Part shown: positions 1 through 5,882 of the stretch, in pieces
How positions within the stretch are numbered: the first letter of the stretch is position 1
How the letters are laid out: every line of letters starts with the position of its first letter
Assembly: GCA_002293705.1 (NCBI GenBank)
Contig: DBDT01000076.1
Location: 1 to 7,765, forward strand
Source: Candidatus Woesebacteria bacterium UBA925
Lineage (GTDB): Bacteria > Patescibacteriota > Microgenomatia > UBA8517
Reading direction: 5' to 3'
DNA: 7,765 nt
Program-made: the position numbers and the translations under genes
The notes under the pieces: model-generated
Told to the model about the DNA's origin: nothing
Database searches by the model: none
Seen by the model: only the letters and a program-made list of their open reading frames with translations

Positions 1-378
1 GTGAGAAGGGCTGGGTATGTAAGTTGCGGTATCCATATTGCTCTAATGGGGAAAAACAACTATTGGCACAAAGGCGTAAAACTTTCAAACCCACTAATGA
101 GCACCAATGATTACCAAGAAACTTTCAAAAATCTTTTTCTGCAAAAGCCAGATTTGACAGACATCAAACTGATCGCAGTCACTGCTTTCAATCTAGTTAA
201 AAATGAAAACTTGCAGTTGTCTCTTTTGGAGAAAACCAACAAAGAAATGGAGATAACTAAAGCTATGGATGCTATTAATAATAAGTTTGGTTCCTACACC
301 ATCACCCCTGCAAGAGTGGCACTGGCCAAAGACGCAGTACACGACAGGATAGGGTTTGGTAATGTGGATGGCTTTTAA
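1..378 (+). CDS. Y-family DNA polymerase (DinB/UmuC type), C-terminal fragment
   Basis: This is the 3' end of a gene that begins left of the window; the GTG at base 1 is probably an internal valine codon. The 125 visible residues match the little-finger domain and tail of Y-family translesion polymerases, which copy damaged DNA. Recognisable parts are a start resembling LRRxGY..GIH, then YWHKGVKLSNP (about residues 21-31), QLSLL (72-76), which fits the sliding-clamp binding consensus QLxLF, and an end with the family-like pattern INNKFG...TPAR...DRIGFG (about 92-121). The catalytic palm and fingers lie outside the window, so activity cannot be judged, and I cannot tell DinB from a UmuC-like or ImuB-like member. 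The TAA stop overlaps the convergent gpmI stop by four bases, leaving no intergenic space on this side. Confidence 0.85.
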   Translation: MRRAGYVSCGIHIALMGKNNYWHKGVKLSNPLMSTNDYQETFKNLFLQKPDLTDIKLIAVTAFNLVKNENLQLSLLEKTNKEMEITKAMDAINNKFGSYTITPARVALAKDAVHDRIGFGNVDGF

Positions 379-2018
379 AGCCTTCTGGTGTACTCAGAAA
401 GAAGGTCTCGACCCATCATTGATCCAGAGGTGGCAATACCCATGAAATTTAATATAGTTGGAGCCACATCAGCTAATATCCCAGGAGAGAGTTGTTGTGG
501 CTTGCCCACAAATTTATTGGATATGGCCAGAAATGGAACTGGATTTGCAGAGTGTTCGGTAGAGATTGCTCCTGTTGACGGATTAATCATCTCCTCGGCA
601 TTGCCATGGTCTGCAGTTATAACAAGAAGGCCGCCAGAGTTTAGGGTAAAGTCAGCAATTTTGCCGATACAGCTATCTAGTGTCTGCACAGCCTCCACCG
701 CTTTGGGGAGTACGCCGGTGTGCCCCACCATATCGGCGTTTGCAAAGTTAACAACAGAAAATCCATACTCTCCGGTTGAAAGTTTTGAGATTAGTCTGTC
801 AGTTAATTCCAAAGCACTCATTTGTGGCATGAGATCGTAAGTTGCCACCTTGGGGGACGGGACTATTAGTCTTTCTTCACCTTCAAGTGCTGATTCAAGC
901 AGTCCATTTAGGTAGTATGAGACAAACCTCTCCTTTTCACTTTCTGCGGCTCTAAGCTGCAAAATTCCCTCCTCGGATATGACTCTACCTAGGGGCATGC
1001 TGATGTGTTGTGGAGGGAAAAGTGGCCTTACACCAATTTGAGTTAGCTGTCTTTCATACTCAGTCATGGTGGCAAATAGTAGATTGTTAAGAAGCGGGCC
1101 GCGTTCAAAGCCTATTTGATTTGGTTTCTGTGTCTGGTGGTGTTTGTCGTACTCAACAGCATGGGGATCAAAGTCCCAATCTGCCGACTTTTCATCAGGA
1201 AGGACAAAGCTTCGGGTTAGCTGTCTTGGCCTGTCAATTCTAAAATTAAAAAATACAATTGCATCGCCATCTACAATGCGCACTATCCCCTCTTTTGTTT
1301 TAATCAAAGATGGCTCTATAAATTCATCAGTTTGGCCACGCTCATATGCTTGGGCTACCGCAGCATGCGCACTCTCATACATCTTGCCCTCTGATTTTGT
1401 TAAGGCAAAATAGGCTTTGGCAGTTCTGTCCCATCGCAGATCACGATCCATTGCCCAGTATCTGCCCATCACTGAGGCGATCTGTCCCACTTTTTCTCTT
1501 GCCAGAACCTCTTCAAGTTGAGAAATGTAAGTGTTTGCAGCAGAAGGTGGAGAGTCCCTGCCATCGGTAAAAGCATGGATGTATACTTTTTTAATCTCAT
1601 GCTTTGCACAAAAGTGAATTAGAGCATGTAGGTGCTCAACTGCGCTGTGTACTCCCCCTGCGCCGACTAGCCCCATCAAGTGCAGTGCCCCACCGGATCG
1701 TGATATGTGCTCAACAACCTTTAAAAGATTTTCATTGTCAAAAAAGGAGCCATCTGCAATTGACATATTGATGCGAACCAAGTCTTGGTAAACTATCCTT
1801 CCAGCACCAATGTTTAAGTGACCAGTTTCAGTGTTTCCCACCTCTCCTCTTGGAAGACCGACACTTTCCCCTGAAGCTCCCAGCTGTGTAGAAGGAAATC
1901 CTGCAAGAAGGGCGTCAAAATGTGGTTTGTGGGCGATTTTAATGGCGTTTCCAGGGCCTTCTGGGGCAATACCCCACCCATCTAGTATTACTAGTGTAAC
2001 GCGCTTATTGGGGTCCAT
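375..2018 (-). CDS. gpmI: 2,3-bisphosphoglycerate-independent phosphoglycerate mutase
   Basis: A cytoplasmic enzyme that interconverts 3-phosphoglycerate and 2-phosphoglycerate using two divalent metal ions. It is 547 residues, longer than the usual roughly 510. Alkaline-phosphatase-superfamily metal ligands are present: D13 in LDGWG, D429 and H433 in ADMVGHTG, D470 and H471 in ADHGN, H489 in EHSANPVP. Substrate-binding residues are also visible: H124, TDGRD (151-155), R186, R192, R260, R263 and K362 in ESEK. The oddity is GNTETGH (61-67) where the family has GNSEVGH, so the phosphoryl-accepting serine is Thr63. Extra length lies around residues 270-320, in the phosphotransferase part. The ATG overlaps the eno TAA (TAATG) with no good ribosome binding site, so translation is probably coupled to eno. 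Family assignment is very secure; catalytic competence with Thr is inferred. Confidence 0.96.
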   Translation of the reverse strand: MDPNKRVTLVILDGWGIAPEGPGNAIKIAHKPHFDALLAGFPSTQLGASGESVGLPRGEVGNTETGHLNIGAGRIVYQDLVRINMSIADGSFFDNENLLKVVEHISRSGGALHLMGLVGAGGVHSAVEHLHALIHFCAKHEIKKVYIHAFTDGRDSPPSAANTYISQLEEVLAREKVGQIASVMGRYWAMDRDLRWDRTAKAYFALTKSEGKMYESAHAAVAQAYERGQTDEFIEPSLIKTKEGIVRIVDGDAIVFFNFRIDRPRQLTRSFVLPDEKSADWDFDPHAVEYDKHHQTQKPNQIGFERGPLLNNLLFATMTEYERQLTQIGVRPLFPPQHISMPLGRVISEEGILQLRAAESEKERFVSYYLNGLLESALEGEERLIVPSPKVATYDLMPQMSALELTDRLISKLSTGEYGFSVVNFANADMVGHTGVLPKAVEAVQTLDSCIGKIADFTLNSGGLLVITADHGNAEEMINPSTGAISTEHSANPVPFLAISNKFVGKPQQLSPGILADVAPTILNFMGIATSGSMMGRDLLSEYTRRL

Positions 2019-3286
2019 TACATTTTAAGCTCTGCCTCGATAGACAGAAGTCTATTGTATTTAGCCACTCTCTCTCCTCTGGCTGGTGCACCAAATTTCA
2101 CATAGTCTGCCCCAACTCCACAGGCAAAGTCTGCAATCAAAAACTCATTGGTCTCTCCAGATCGGTGGGAGACAATGGTCTTCCATCCTGCATCGTGGGC
2201 AAGCTTTATAACATCAAGTGTTTCACTAATGGTGCCAATCTGATTTGGCTTAACCAAAACTGCATTGCAAGCCTGCTCTTCGATTGCCTTTTTGACTCTT
2301 TTTGGATTTGTAGCCAAAAGATCATCTCCAACAATTGCAATTTGGCCACCAAGTTCTTCACGGAGTCTCTTCCATCCCTCCCATGCATCTTCGTAAAGTG
2401 GATCTTCTAAAATTGCCAAGTGGTATCTGCTTTGAATTTCTTTGTAAAGCTCAACCATAGCAGCCTCGTTTAGTGGAGTAGATCGGTCACGGATGTTGTA
2501 AGTTCCTTGTCGATAGAAGGTGCCGGAGGCTACATCTAGCCCAAAGAACACGTCTCGTCCCACTTGGTAACTTGTTTCCCTAACTGCTTCAACCAATACT
2601 TCCAAGGCGTCGGTGTTGGTAAACAAGTTTGGTGCATATCCGCCCTCATCCCCGACTGAGTGAATGGCTCCTCTACGCTCAAGATTTTTGCCGATTGCAA
2701 TATAGACCTCAGAGCCAAGCCTTAACCCCTCAGAGTAAGACTTAGTAGAAGCTGGAATTACAAAAAATTCTTGGAAATCAAGATTGCCTGCCCCATGAAG
2801 TCCACCGTTGATCATATTAAATAGAGGTGTTGGTACTTTCAGGTTTGCACTAACCCCCTTTGCTTTGGCCAACTCGTTTACCCATCTATACAGTGTTTGG
2901 TTTCTAGACGCTGCACCAGCTTTTAAAACTACCTCAGAGACTGCCAGTATTGCATTTGCTCCGAGTCTGGACTTATTTTCAGTTCCATCTGCTGCGCGAA
3001 GAAGATCATCAATCTTCTGCTGCTCATGGGCTTCGCATCCGGCAGATACCACTGCTGGGCCCAAAACTGTATTCACGTTCGATACTGCTTTCAAAACACT
3101 CTTACCCCAAAAGTTGGCTTGGTCTCCATCTCGAAGCTCCAAAGCTTCATAGCTTCCAGTTGAAGCCCCTGATGGAACTGAAGCTACTGCCACAAACCCA
3201 TTATCAAGCTGGCAAGCAGCCTCAACAGTTGGCATGCTTCTTGAATCTAAAATCTGTCTTGCCCAGATTTTTGTTATTTTTGCCAT
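2018..3286 (-). CDS. eno: Enolase (2-phosphoglycerate dehydratase)
   Basis: Cytoplasmic enolase converts 2-phosphoglycerate to phosphoenolpyruvate with Mg2+. At 422 residues it is complete and close to the usual 430. Visible motifs are the mobile loop PSGASTGSYEALELRDGD (38-55), NAILAVSE (111-118), NGGLH with active-site H164, QEF with E174, GDEGGYAPN with catalytic E214, metal ligands D251, E294 (LEDP) and D321 (VGDDL), catalytic lysine K346 in VKPNQIG, SHRSGET (373-379) and a substrate-binding lysine K397 in VKFGAPARGERVAKYN. The usual KTG is KFG here, a minor departure. It is the first gene of a two-gene operon with gpmI, which performs the preceding glycolytic step. The start at 3286 gives the canonical N-terminus (KIxxIxARQILDSR) but has no clear Shine-Dalgarno sequence. 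A divergent small gene starts about 90 bases upstream. Confidence 0.98.
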   Translation of the reverse strand: MAKITKIWARQILDSRSMPTVEAACQLDNGFVAVASVPSGASTGSYEALELRDGDQANFWGKSVLKAVSNVNTVLGPAVVSAGCEAHEQQKIDDLLRAADGTENKSRLGANAILAVSEVVLKAGAASRNQTLYRWVNELAKAKGVSANLKVPTPLFNMINGGLHGAGNLDFQEFFVIPASTKSYSEGLRLGSEVYIAIGKNLERRGAIHSVGDEGGYAPNLFTNTDALEVLVEAVRETSYQVGRDVFFGLDVASGTFYRQGTYNIRDRSTPLNEAAMVELYKEIQSRYHLAILEDPLYEDAWEGWKRLREELGGQIAIVGDDLLATNPKRVKKAIEEQACNAVLVKPNQIGTISETLDVIKLAHDAGWKTIVSHRSGETNEFLIADFACGVGADYVKFGAPARGERVAKYNRLLSIEAELKM

Positions 3287-3291
3287 AACTT

Positions 3292-3320
3292 ACCATACAC
3301 GATTGACGAAAACACTTCAA
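3292..3320 (-). promoter_or_regulatory. Candidate promoter for eno-gpmI (weak)
   Basis: Read on the - strand, TTGAAG (3320-3315) and TATGGT (3297-3292) are separated by 17 bases, each matching the sigma70 hexamers at four of six positions. The -10 would lie only five bases before the eno ATG, so initiation would fall at or beside the start codon and give a leaderless message. No strong alternative is obvious in the 90-base divergent gap. The element overlaps the opposite-strand promoter of the first small gene. Speculative. Confidence 0.25.
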
Positions 3321-3331
3321 AATCCTATAAT
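3303..3331 (+). promoter_or_regulatory. Sigma70-type promoter of the 3377 gene
   Basis: TTGACG (3303-3308), 17-base spacer, TATAAT (3326-3331). The -35 has five of six and the -10 six of six consensus bases. Expected transcription start is near 3338, giving a leader of about 40 bases before the ATG at 3377, with AAGGA (3363-3367) as ribosome binding site. The hexamer pair and spacing are repeated before three other genes in this window. Confidence 0.85.
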
Positions 3332-3345
3332 ATGTAAGTGTTGGT

Positions 3346-3362
3346 AATTGTTCGCTCACAAT
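3346..3362. promoter_or_regulatory. Imperfect palindrome in the leader of the 3377 gene, possible operator
   Basis: ATTGT (3347-3351) and ACAAT (3358-3362) flank the six bases TCGCTC. The whole element resembles the Escherichia coli lac operator with three bases missing from its centre. It lies just downstream of the expected transcription start, where a repressor site would act. No LacI-family regulator is visible nearby and the match may be chance. Confidence 0.25.
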
Positions 3363-3376
3363 AAGGATGTGCACAG

Positions 3377-3904
3377 ATGGACATGTTAATGGTGTTGGCC
3401 GTGATCTTGGTTGTAATTGCGCTGGGTGCAGCAACTGGCCTAGTGATTATGGCAGTGCAAGCCAAAAGAATTGATCGAATGTATGTAAACCAAGCAAAAG
3501 TCGATGCCCTGCGATACATTTTGTCCCTGCTTGCAAAAGCTGCAATGGCAAAACTGGCGAAGGGTGAAGACGCTCTTTCAAAAGCATATGCCGCAGCACG
3601 CGAGGCATACAGCAATAACCCGAAGATTGACCTCTCAACAATTAAGGAGATCTTCAATGTCAGTGAATCACACAGTGACGTCACGATTTTTTATTCGCTA
3701 GTTGTTCTCGCAAACATTGACATGCGAGAAATGACTGTCGAAGAGCTGAGGGGTGAGATTCTAGGATTTGAGCAACTCAACAAAATCATTGACATTAATA
3801 AATATGGCAAATTCATGGTACTTCTAGACATCATGAAACGAGCCAATTCCCAGGGTAAGATTTCAGACACTACCGCCAAGATAATGGCTCTAATTGGAAC
3901 GTAG
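3377..3904 (+). CDS. Unrecognised membrane-anchored small protein (first of the array)
   Basis: I do not recognise this 175-residue protein. Residues 4-28 form one strongly hydrophobic segment, preceded by an acidic N-terminus and followed by K30, R31 and R34; the positive-inside rule then predicts N-terminus outside and a cytoplasmic body. The rest looks helical and is alanine-, lysine- and glutamate-rich (about 40-80), with NPKIDL (81-86), EILGF (127-131) and IDINK (138-142). GLV at 21-23 occupies the same position in the next gene, and IDINK and EILGF each recur in one neighbour, suggesting distant paralogy. The ATG at 3377 is preferred because AAGGA lies nine bases upstream; an in-frame ATG at 3383 is the alternative. 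It has its own strong promoter and a hairpin downstream, so it is probably monocistronic. Being a real gene is well supported; function is unknown. Confidence 0.85.
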   Translation: MDMLMVLAVILVVIALGAATGLVIMAVQAKRIDRMYVNQAKVDALRYILSLLAKAAMAKLAKGEDALSKAYAAAREAYSNNPKIDLSTIKEIFNVSESHSDVTIFYSLVVLANIDMREMTVEELRGEILGFEQLNKIIDINKYGKFMVLLDIMKRANSQGKISDTTAKIMALIGT

Positions 3905-3912
3905 ACCACACA

Positions 3913-3934
3913 CCCCCTCTTTAATTTGAGGGGG
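3913..3934 (+). terminator. Hairpin after the 3377 gene, terminator-like without U-tract
   Basis: CCCCCTC (3913-3919) pairs perfectly with GAGGGGG (3928-3934) around an eight-base AT loop, starting nine bases after the TAG stop. No T-run follows on either strand, so it is not a textbook intrinsic terminator; it may end transcription inefficiently or protect the 3' end of the message. Confidence 0.5.
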
Positions 3935-3960
3935 ATTAAAACCTAGATACTACCCCATAA

Positions 3961-3989
3961 TTGACATTTAACACTTGATACCCTATAAT
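3961..3989 (+). promoter_or_regulatory. Perfect-consensus sigma70-type promoter of the 4024 gene
   Basis: TTGACA (3961-3966), 17 bases, TATAAT (3984-3989): both hexamers are exact consensus at optimal spacing, so strong constitutive transcription is expected. The predicted start is near 3996, giving a leader of about 28 bases. The spacer shares AACACTT with the promoter at 3303. Confidence 0.9.
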
Positions 3990-3991
3990 TT

Positions 3992-4018
3992 TTATCTGAC
4001 CTATATCTAACTTGGAGG
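3992..4018 (+). promoter_or_regulatory. Conserved leader block with ribosome binding site (4024 gene)
   Basis: TTATCTGAC (3992-4000), then 11 bases, then TTGGAGG (4012-4018), five bases before the ATG. The leader of the gene at 5190 has nearly the same layout: TTATCCGAC, ten bases, TTGGAGG, five bases. The GGAGG fixes the ATG at 4024 as the start rather than the TTG at 4012, which lies within the ribosome binding site. Confidence 0.6.
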
Positions 4019-4023
4019 ATAGC

Positions 4024-4446
4024 ATGAGCACAGAGCTTTTGTTTGTCATTGGGTTGATTGTTGTATTCTTCGGAGTCATCTCAGGCTTGGTGCTGTTCTT
4101 TCAATATCGACCCGATCCGGTGATCGACATGAAAGAAAAACTGCTAATGTTCCACTTAATCAGGCGGAAGCTAGCAATATCAATTCTCAAGAAGGTTGGC
4201 GATAAACATGCAATTGCCGACCAATTGGCGCTGATCGCCACTTCGAATGAGATGATGACATCTCTCGACGGATATGTGTCTGCCATAATCAGCCTGATGA
4301 GCGGTGTCGAGGTAAATAAGGCACCAATGTTCAAAGAGATTGACATCAACAAACTCAACAATCTTTTGAGGAGCCTCGTAGAGGCTGATACCCGCAATAA
4401 TGCGACATTTGCCTACAACAGTGCTCTCAATTTTGTCGACTTTTAA
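4024..4446 (+). CDS. Unrecognised membrane-anchored small protein (second of the array)
   Basis: This 140-residue protein has no family I can name. One hydrophobic segment spans about residues 5-27, followed by R29, K37 and K39, again predicting an outside N-terminus and a cytoplasmic helical body. A second amphipathic stretch rich in leucine, isoleucine and basic residues (40-58, LLMFHLIRRKLAISILKK) resembles the corresponding region of the 5190 gene (LMVFKLGAIKDFVLAALKK). GLV at 21-23 and IDINK at 106-110 are shared with the preceding gene. The start is the ATG preceded by GGAGG (4014-4018). It has its own exact-consensus promoter and is followed by a long hairpin, so it is probably expressed alone. 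No catalytic motif, cysteine pair or signal-peptidase site is evident. It is very likely a genuine gene of unknown role. Confidence 0.85.
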   Translation: MSTELLFVIGLIVVFFGVISGLVLFFQYRPDPVIDMKEKLLMFHLIRRKLAISILKKVGDKHAIADQLALIATSNEMMTSLDGYVSAIISLMSGVEVNKAPMFKEIDINKLNNLLRSLVEADTRNNATFAYNSALNFVDF

Positions 4447-4450
4447 GACA

Positions 4451-4484
4451 ATTTCTCCTTCTGGTAATTACTGGAAGGAGAAAT
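4451..4484 (+). terminator. Eleven-base-pair hairpin after the 4024 gene
   Basis: ATTTCTCCTTC (4451-4461) is the exact reverse complement of GAAGGAGAAAT (4474-4484), with a 12-base centre that can pair partly. It begins four bases after the stop codon. No T-run follows, so it is a terminator-like or message-stabilising hairpin rather than a standard intrinsic terminator. The remaining bases to 4670 are AT-rich and show no convincing gene or RNA. Confidence 0.5.
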
Positions 4485-4680
4485 GAATAAAACATTGTTA
4501 AGCAAATTAAAATGTGATTCTAACTTCAAACAACCCTCCATTAGTCACATGAAACCAAACAAAACACACTAACGCCAATTATTATTGAGTCTCCCAATAG
4601 CAACAATTAAAAGTGTTTATATGAAAAAAATAGCACTTGATTTACAATATGCAACAGTTGTTTAGGGATTGGAGAAAACC

Positions 4681-5088
4681 ATGCTTACCATTGAACAGCA
4701 AGTAATTTCTATAATAGCAACTAGGCTACTTACCAGACTCCCTCAACTATCCAGTGTTGGAGATAGCATGAGAGCAATACTAGCTGAGGCTATAGATGAG
4801 TTTGATAATCCCAACTTTGACCCCAACATGGTGACATTGTTTTTCCGCTCCAAAGGAGTGTTTAAGCGAACGGACCAAATGTTGATACGTCTGCTTAATG
4901 CTAAATATAAGCCCATATTCAGCGATCCTTTCGATGCTTACAGGGCAGCTGTTGTGTTAATTTCACTATTTGGAATAGAAGACACTGTAAAAACTGAAGA
5001 GGTTAACGCTCTTCTTTGGAGAGAGATACTTGGCTTCCATGAAGACAGCAACTTGGGAGAATTCGAGGGAGTGATAAACAGTCTTTGA
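4681..5088 (+). CDS. Unrecognised small soluble protein (third of the array)
   Basis: This 135-residue protein is the only member of the array without an N-terminal membrane segment; it begins with an amphipathic stretch (MLTIEQQVISIIATRLLTRL) and appears all-helical and cytoplasmic. NPNFDP (43-48) followed by FFRSKG (54-59) resembles GFVP...FFSSRG in the last array gene, and EILGF (115-119) matches the first gene. I infer distant relationship to its neighbours, or a soluble partner of them. The ATG at 4681 has GGAG (4671-4674) six bases upstream and is preferred to the in-frame TTG at 4669. The promoter is unclear: TACAAT (4643-4648) could be a -10, but no good -35 lies 16-18 bases before it, unlike the other four genes. 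A GC-rich hairpin follows the TGA stop. Function unknown. Confidence 0.8.
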   Translation: MLTIEQQVISIIATRLLTRLPQLSSVGDSMRAILAEAIDEFDNPNFDPNMVTLFFRSKGVFKRTDQMLIRLLNAKYKPIFSDPFDAYRAAVVLISLFGIEDTVKTEEVNALLWREILGFHEDSNLGEFEGVINSL

Positions 5089-5095
5089 AAGAGCC

Positions 5096-5122
5096 CCCCC
5101 CGCACCTAATCGGTGCAGGGGG
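5096..5122 (+). terminator. GC-rich hairpin after the 4681 gene
   Basis: CCCCC (5096-5100) pairs with GGGGG (5118-5122), and GCACC (5102-5106) with GGTGC (5112-5116), interrupted by one C/A mismatch, around a five-base loop. It starts seven bases after the stop codon and ends four bases before the -35 of the next promoter. There is no T-run, so it may insulate adjoining units rather than act as a classical terminator. Confidence 0.5.
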
Positions 5123-5126
5123 ATAA

Positions 5127-5155
5127 TTGACCCCCATCATAATCTGCCCTATAAT
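5127..5155 (+). promoter_or_regulatory. Sigma70-type promoter of the 5190 gene
   Basis: TTGACC (5127-5132), 17 bases, TATAAT (5150-5155); five and six of six consensus bases. It shares ATAATTGAC upstream and CCCTATAAT downstream with the promoter at 3961. Predicted transcription start is near 5162. Confidence 0.88.
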
Positions 5156-5158
5156 ATG

Positions 5159-5184
5159 TTATCCGACAATTCTATGTTTGGAGG
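5159..5184 (+). promoter_or_regulatory. Conserved leader block with ribosome binding site (5190 gene)
   Basis: TTATCCGAC (5159-5167), ten bases, TTGGAGG (5178-5184), then ATG after five bases. This parallels the leader at 3992-4018 almost base for base, although the coding regions have diverged strongly. GGAGG fixes the start at 5190 rather than the upstream in-frame ATG-like codons, which lie inside the promoter. Confidence 0.6.
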
Positions 5185-5189
5185 TAAGA

Positions 5190-5735
5190 ATGTCCAACGA
5201 TACAGCACTTCTCCTTCTCTTTACTGCCTTGATTTGCATTGGCCTGTCCGTACTTTACCTTTACGCTCAAGTATTCGGTAGATTGAAGGTTGAACAACAC
5301 AGTAATTTGATGGTGTTTAAGCTTGGGGCAATAAAAGACTTTGTTCTCGCAGCTCTCAAAAAGGAGGCACTGAAGCTTCCATATGGGGACTCTCTTCGTG
5401 AGTGGTCTGAGTGGATCACCATTGATCAAAATGGGTCGTATCACCTGAACTACCGAGGTGAAATCGAGAGCAGTAAAGCTATTAGAGAATCTGCTGCTAG
5501 TGATAGCATCAAGAAGCTCGTGGATTCTACGCTAACACTGCTTGAAGAAATAAATCAACGGTATTGGATTGATAATGGTCATTTTGACCCATTCGTTGAT
5601 TTCGTAAACAGGCACCAAGAAGTCTTGGTCAACCACCAGGATATCATAAACGTCTATCGGGCCATTATTTCATGCACTACCGAGCAAGGCGTTAACGACT
5701 TTAAGTTGGGAATGATAATGATCCTCCTGAAGTAG
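5190..5735 (+). CDS. Unrecognised membrane-anchored small protein (fourth of the array)
   Basis: This 181-residue protein is the longest of the array and matches no family I know. Residues 6-27 form a single hydrophobic segment, followed by R31 and K33, giving the same predicted topology as its neighbours. LMVFKLGAIKDFVLAALKK (40-58) resembles the region after the membrane segment in the 4024 gene. A polar middle (about 60-105) contains EWSEWITIDQNGSYHLNYRG, which may include short beta strands not apparent in the others. NGHFDP (129-134) matches NPNFDP of the third gene and NGGFVP of the fifth. The ATG is chosen from the GGAGG five bases upstream. The gene has its own strong promoter and a true intrinsic terminator, so it is a single-gene transcript. 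Role unknown. Confidence 0.85.
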   Translation: MSNDTALLLLFTALICIGLSVLYLYAQVFGRLKVEQHSNLMVFKLGAIKDFVLAALKKEALKLPYGDSLREWSEWITIDQNGSYHLNYRGEIESSKAIRESAASDSIKKLVDSTLTLLEEINQRYWIDNGHFDPFVDFVNRHQEVLVNHQDIINVYRAIISCTTEQGVNDFKLGMIMILLK

Positions 5736-5754
5736 TTTCAAACTACTCAATTCT

Positions 5755-5780
5755 AAGACCTCGCATGTCGAGGTCTTTTT
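5755..5780 (+). terminator. Intrinsic terminator of the 5190 gene (repeat copy 1)
   Basis: AAGACCTCG (5755-5763) and CGAGGTCTT (5769-5777) form a nine-base-pair stem with loop CATGT, running into five consecutive T (5776-5780). A smaller inverted repeat, AGTAGT/ACTACT (5731-5747), overlaps the stop codon just upstream. The rest of the gap to 5882 shows no convincing gene. Confidence 0.9.
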
Positions 5781-5784
5781 GATG
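5755..5784 (+). repeat. 30-base direct repeat, copy 1 (terminator)
   Basis: Bases 5755-5784 are identical to 6464-6493, covering the terminator hairpin, its T-run and the following GATG. The match stops on both sides at these positions. Confidence 0.95.
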
Positions 5785-5882
5785 GCCACATGCATGCTTC
5801 AAATCTCAAACCAATAGGGCTAAGTTTAAAGAAAATGGGCCAAAATGAGCAGCTGTCTACCAATTATATTGTGTCGCAAAAA

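Noticed and set aside
388..840. 150-residue + strand ORF antisense to gpmI
   Set aside because: It is a shadow frame of a conserved enzyme gene, with no ribosome binding site or recognisable domain.
4012..4023. TTG start four codons upstream of the second array gene
   Set aside because: The TTG overlaps the GGAGG that serves the ATG at 4024.
4483..4572. Possible 29-residue ORF beginning ATGAATAAAACA
   Set aside because: Its only ribosome binding site lies two bases upstream, too close, and is buried in the 4451-4484 hairpin; the lysine/asparagine-rich peptide has no recognisable feature.
4669..4680. TTG start four codons upstream of the third array gene
   Set aside because: The TTG overlaps the GGAG that serves the ATG at 4681.
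5127..5189. Upstream extension of the fourth array protein
   Set aside because: The extra 21 codons cover the promoter hexamers and leader; GGAGG and the membrane segment support the ATG at 5190.
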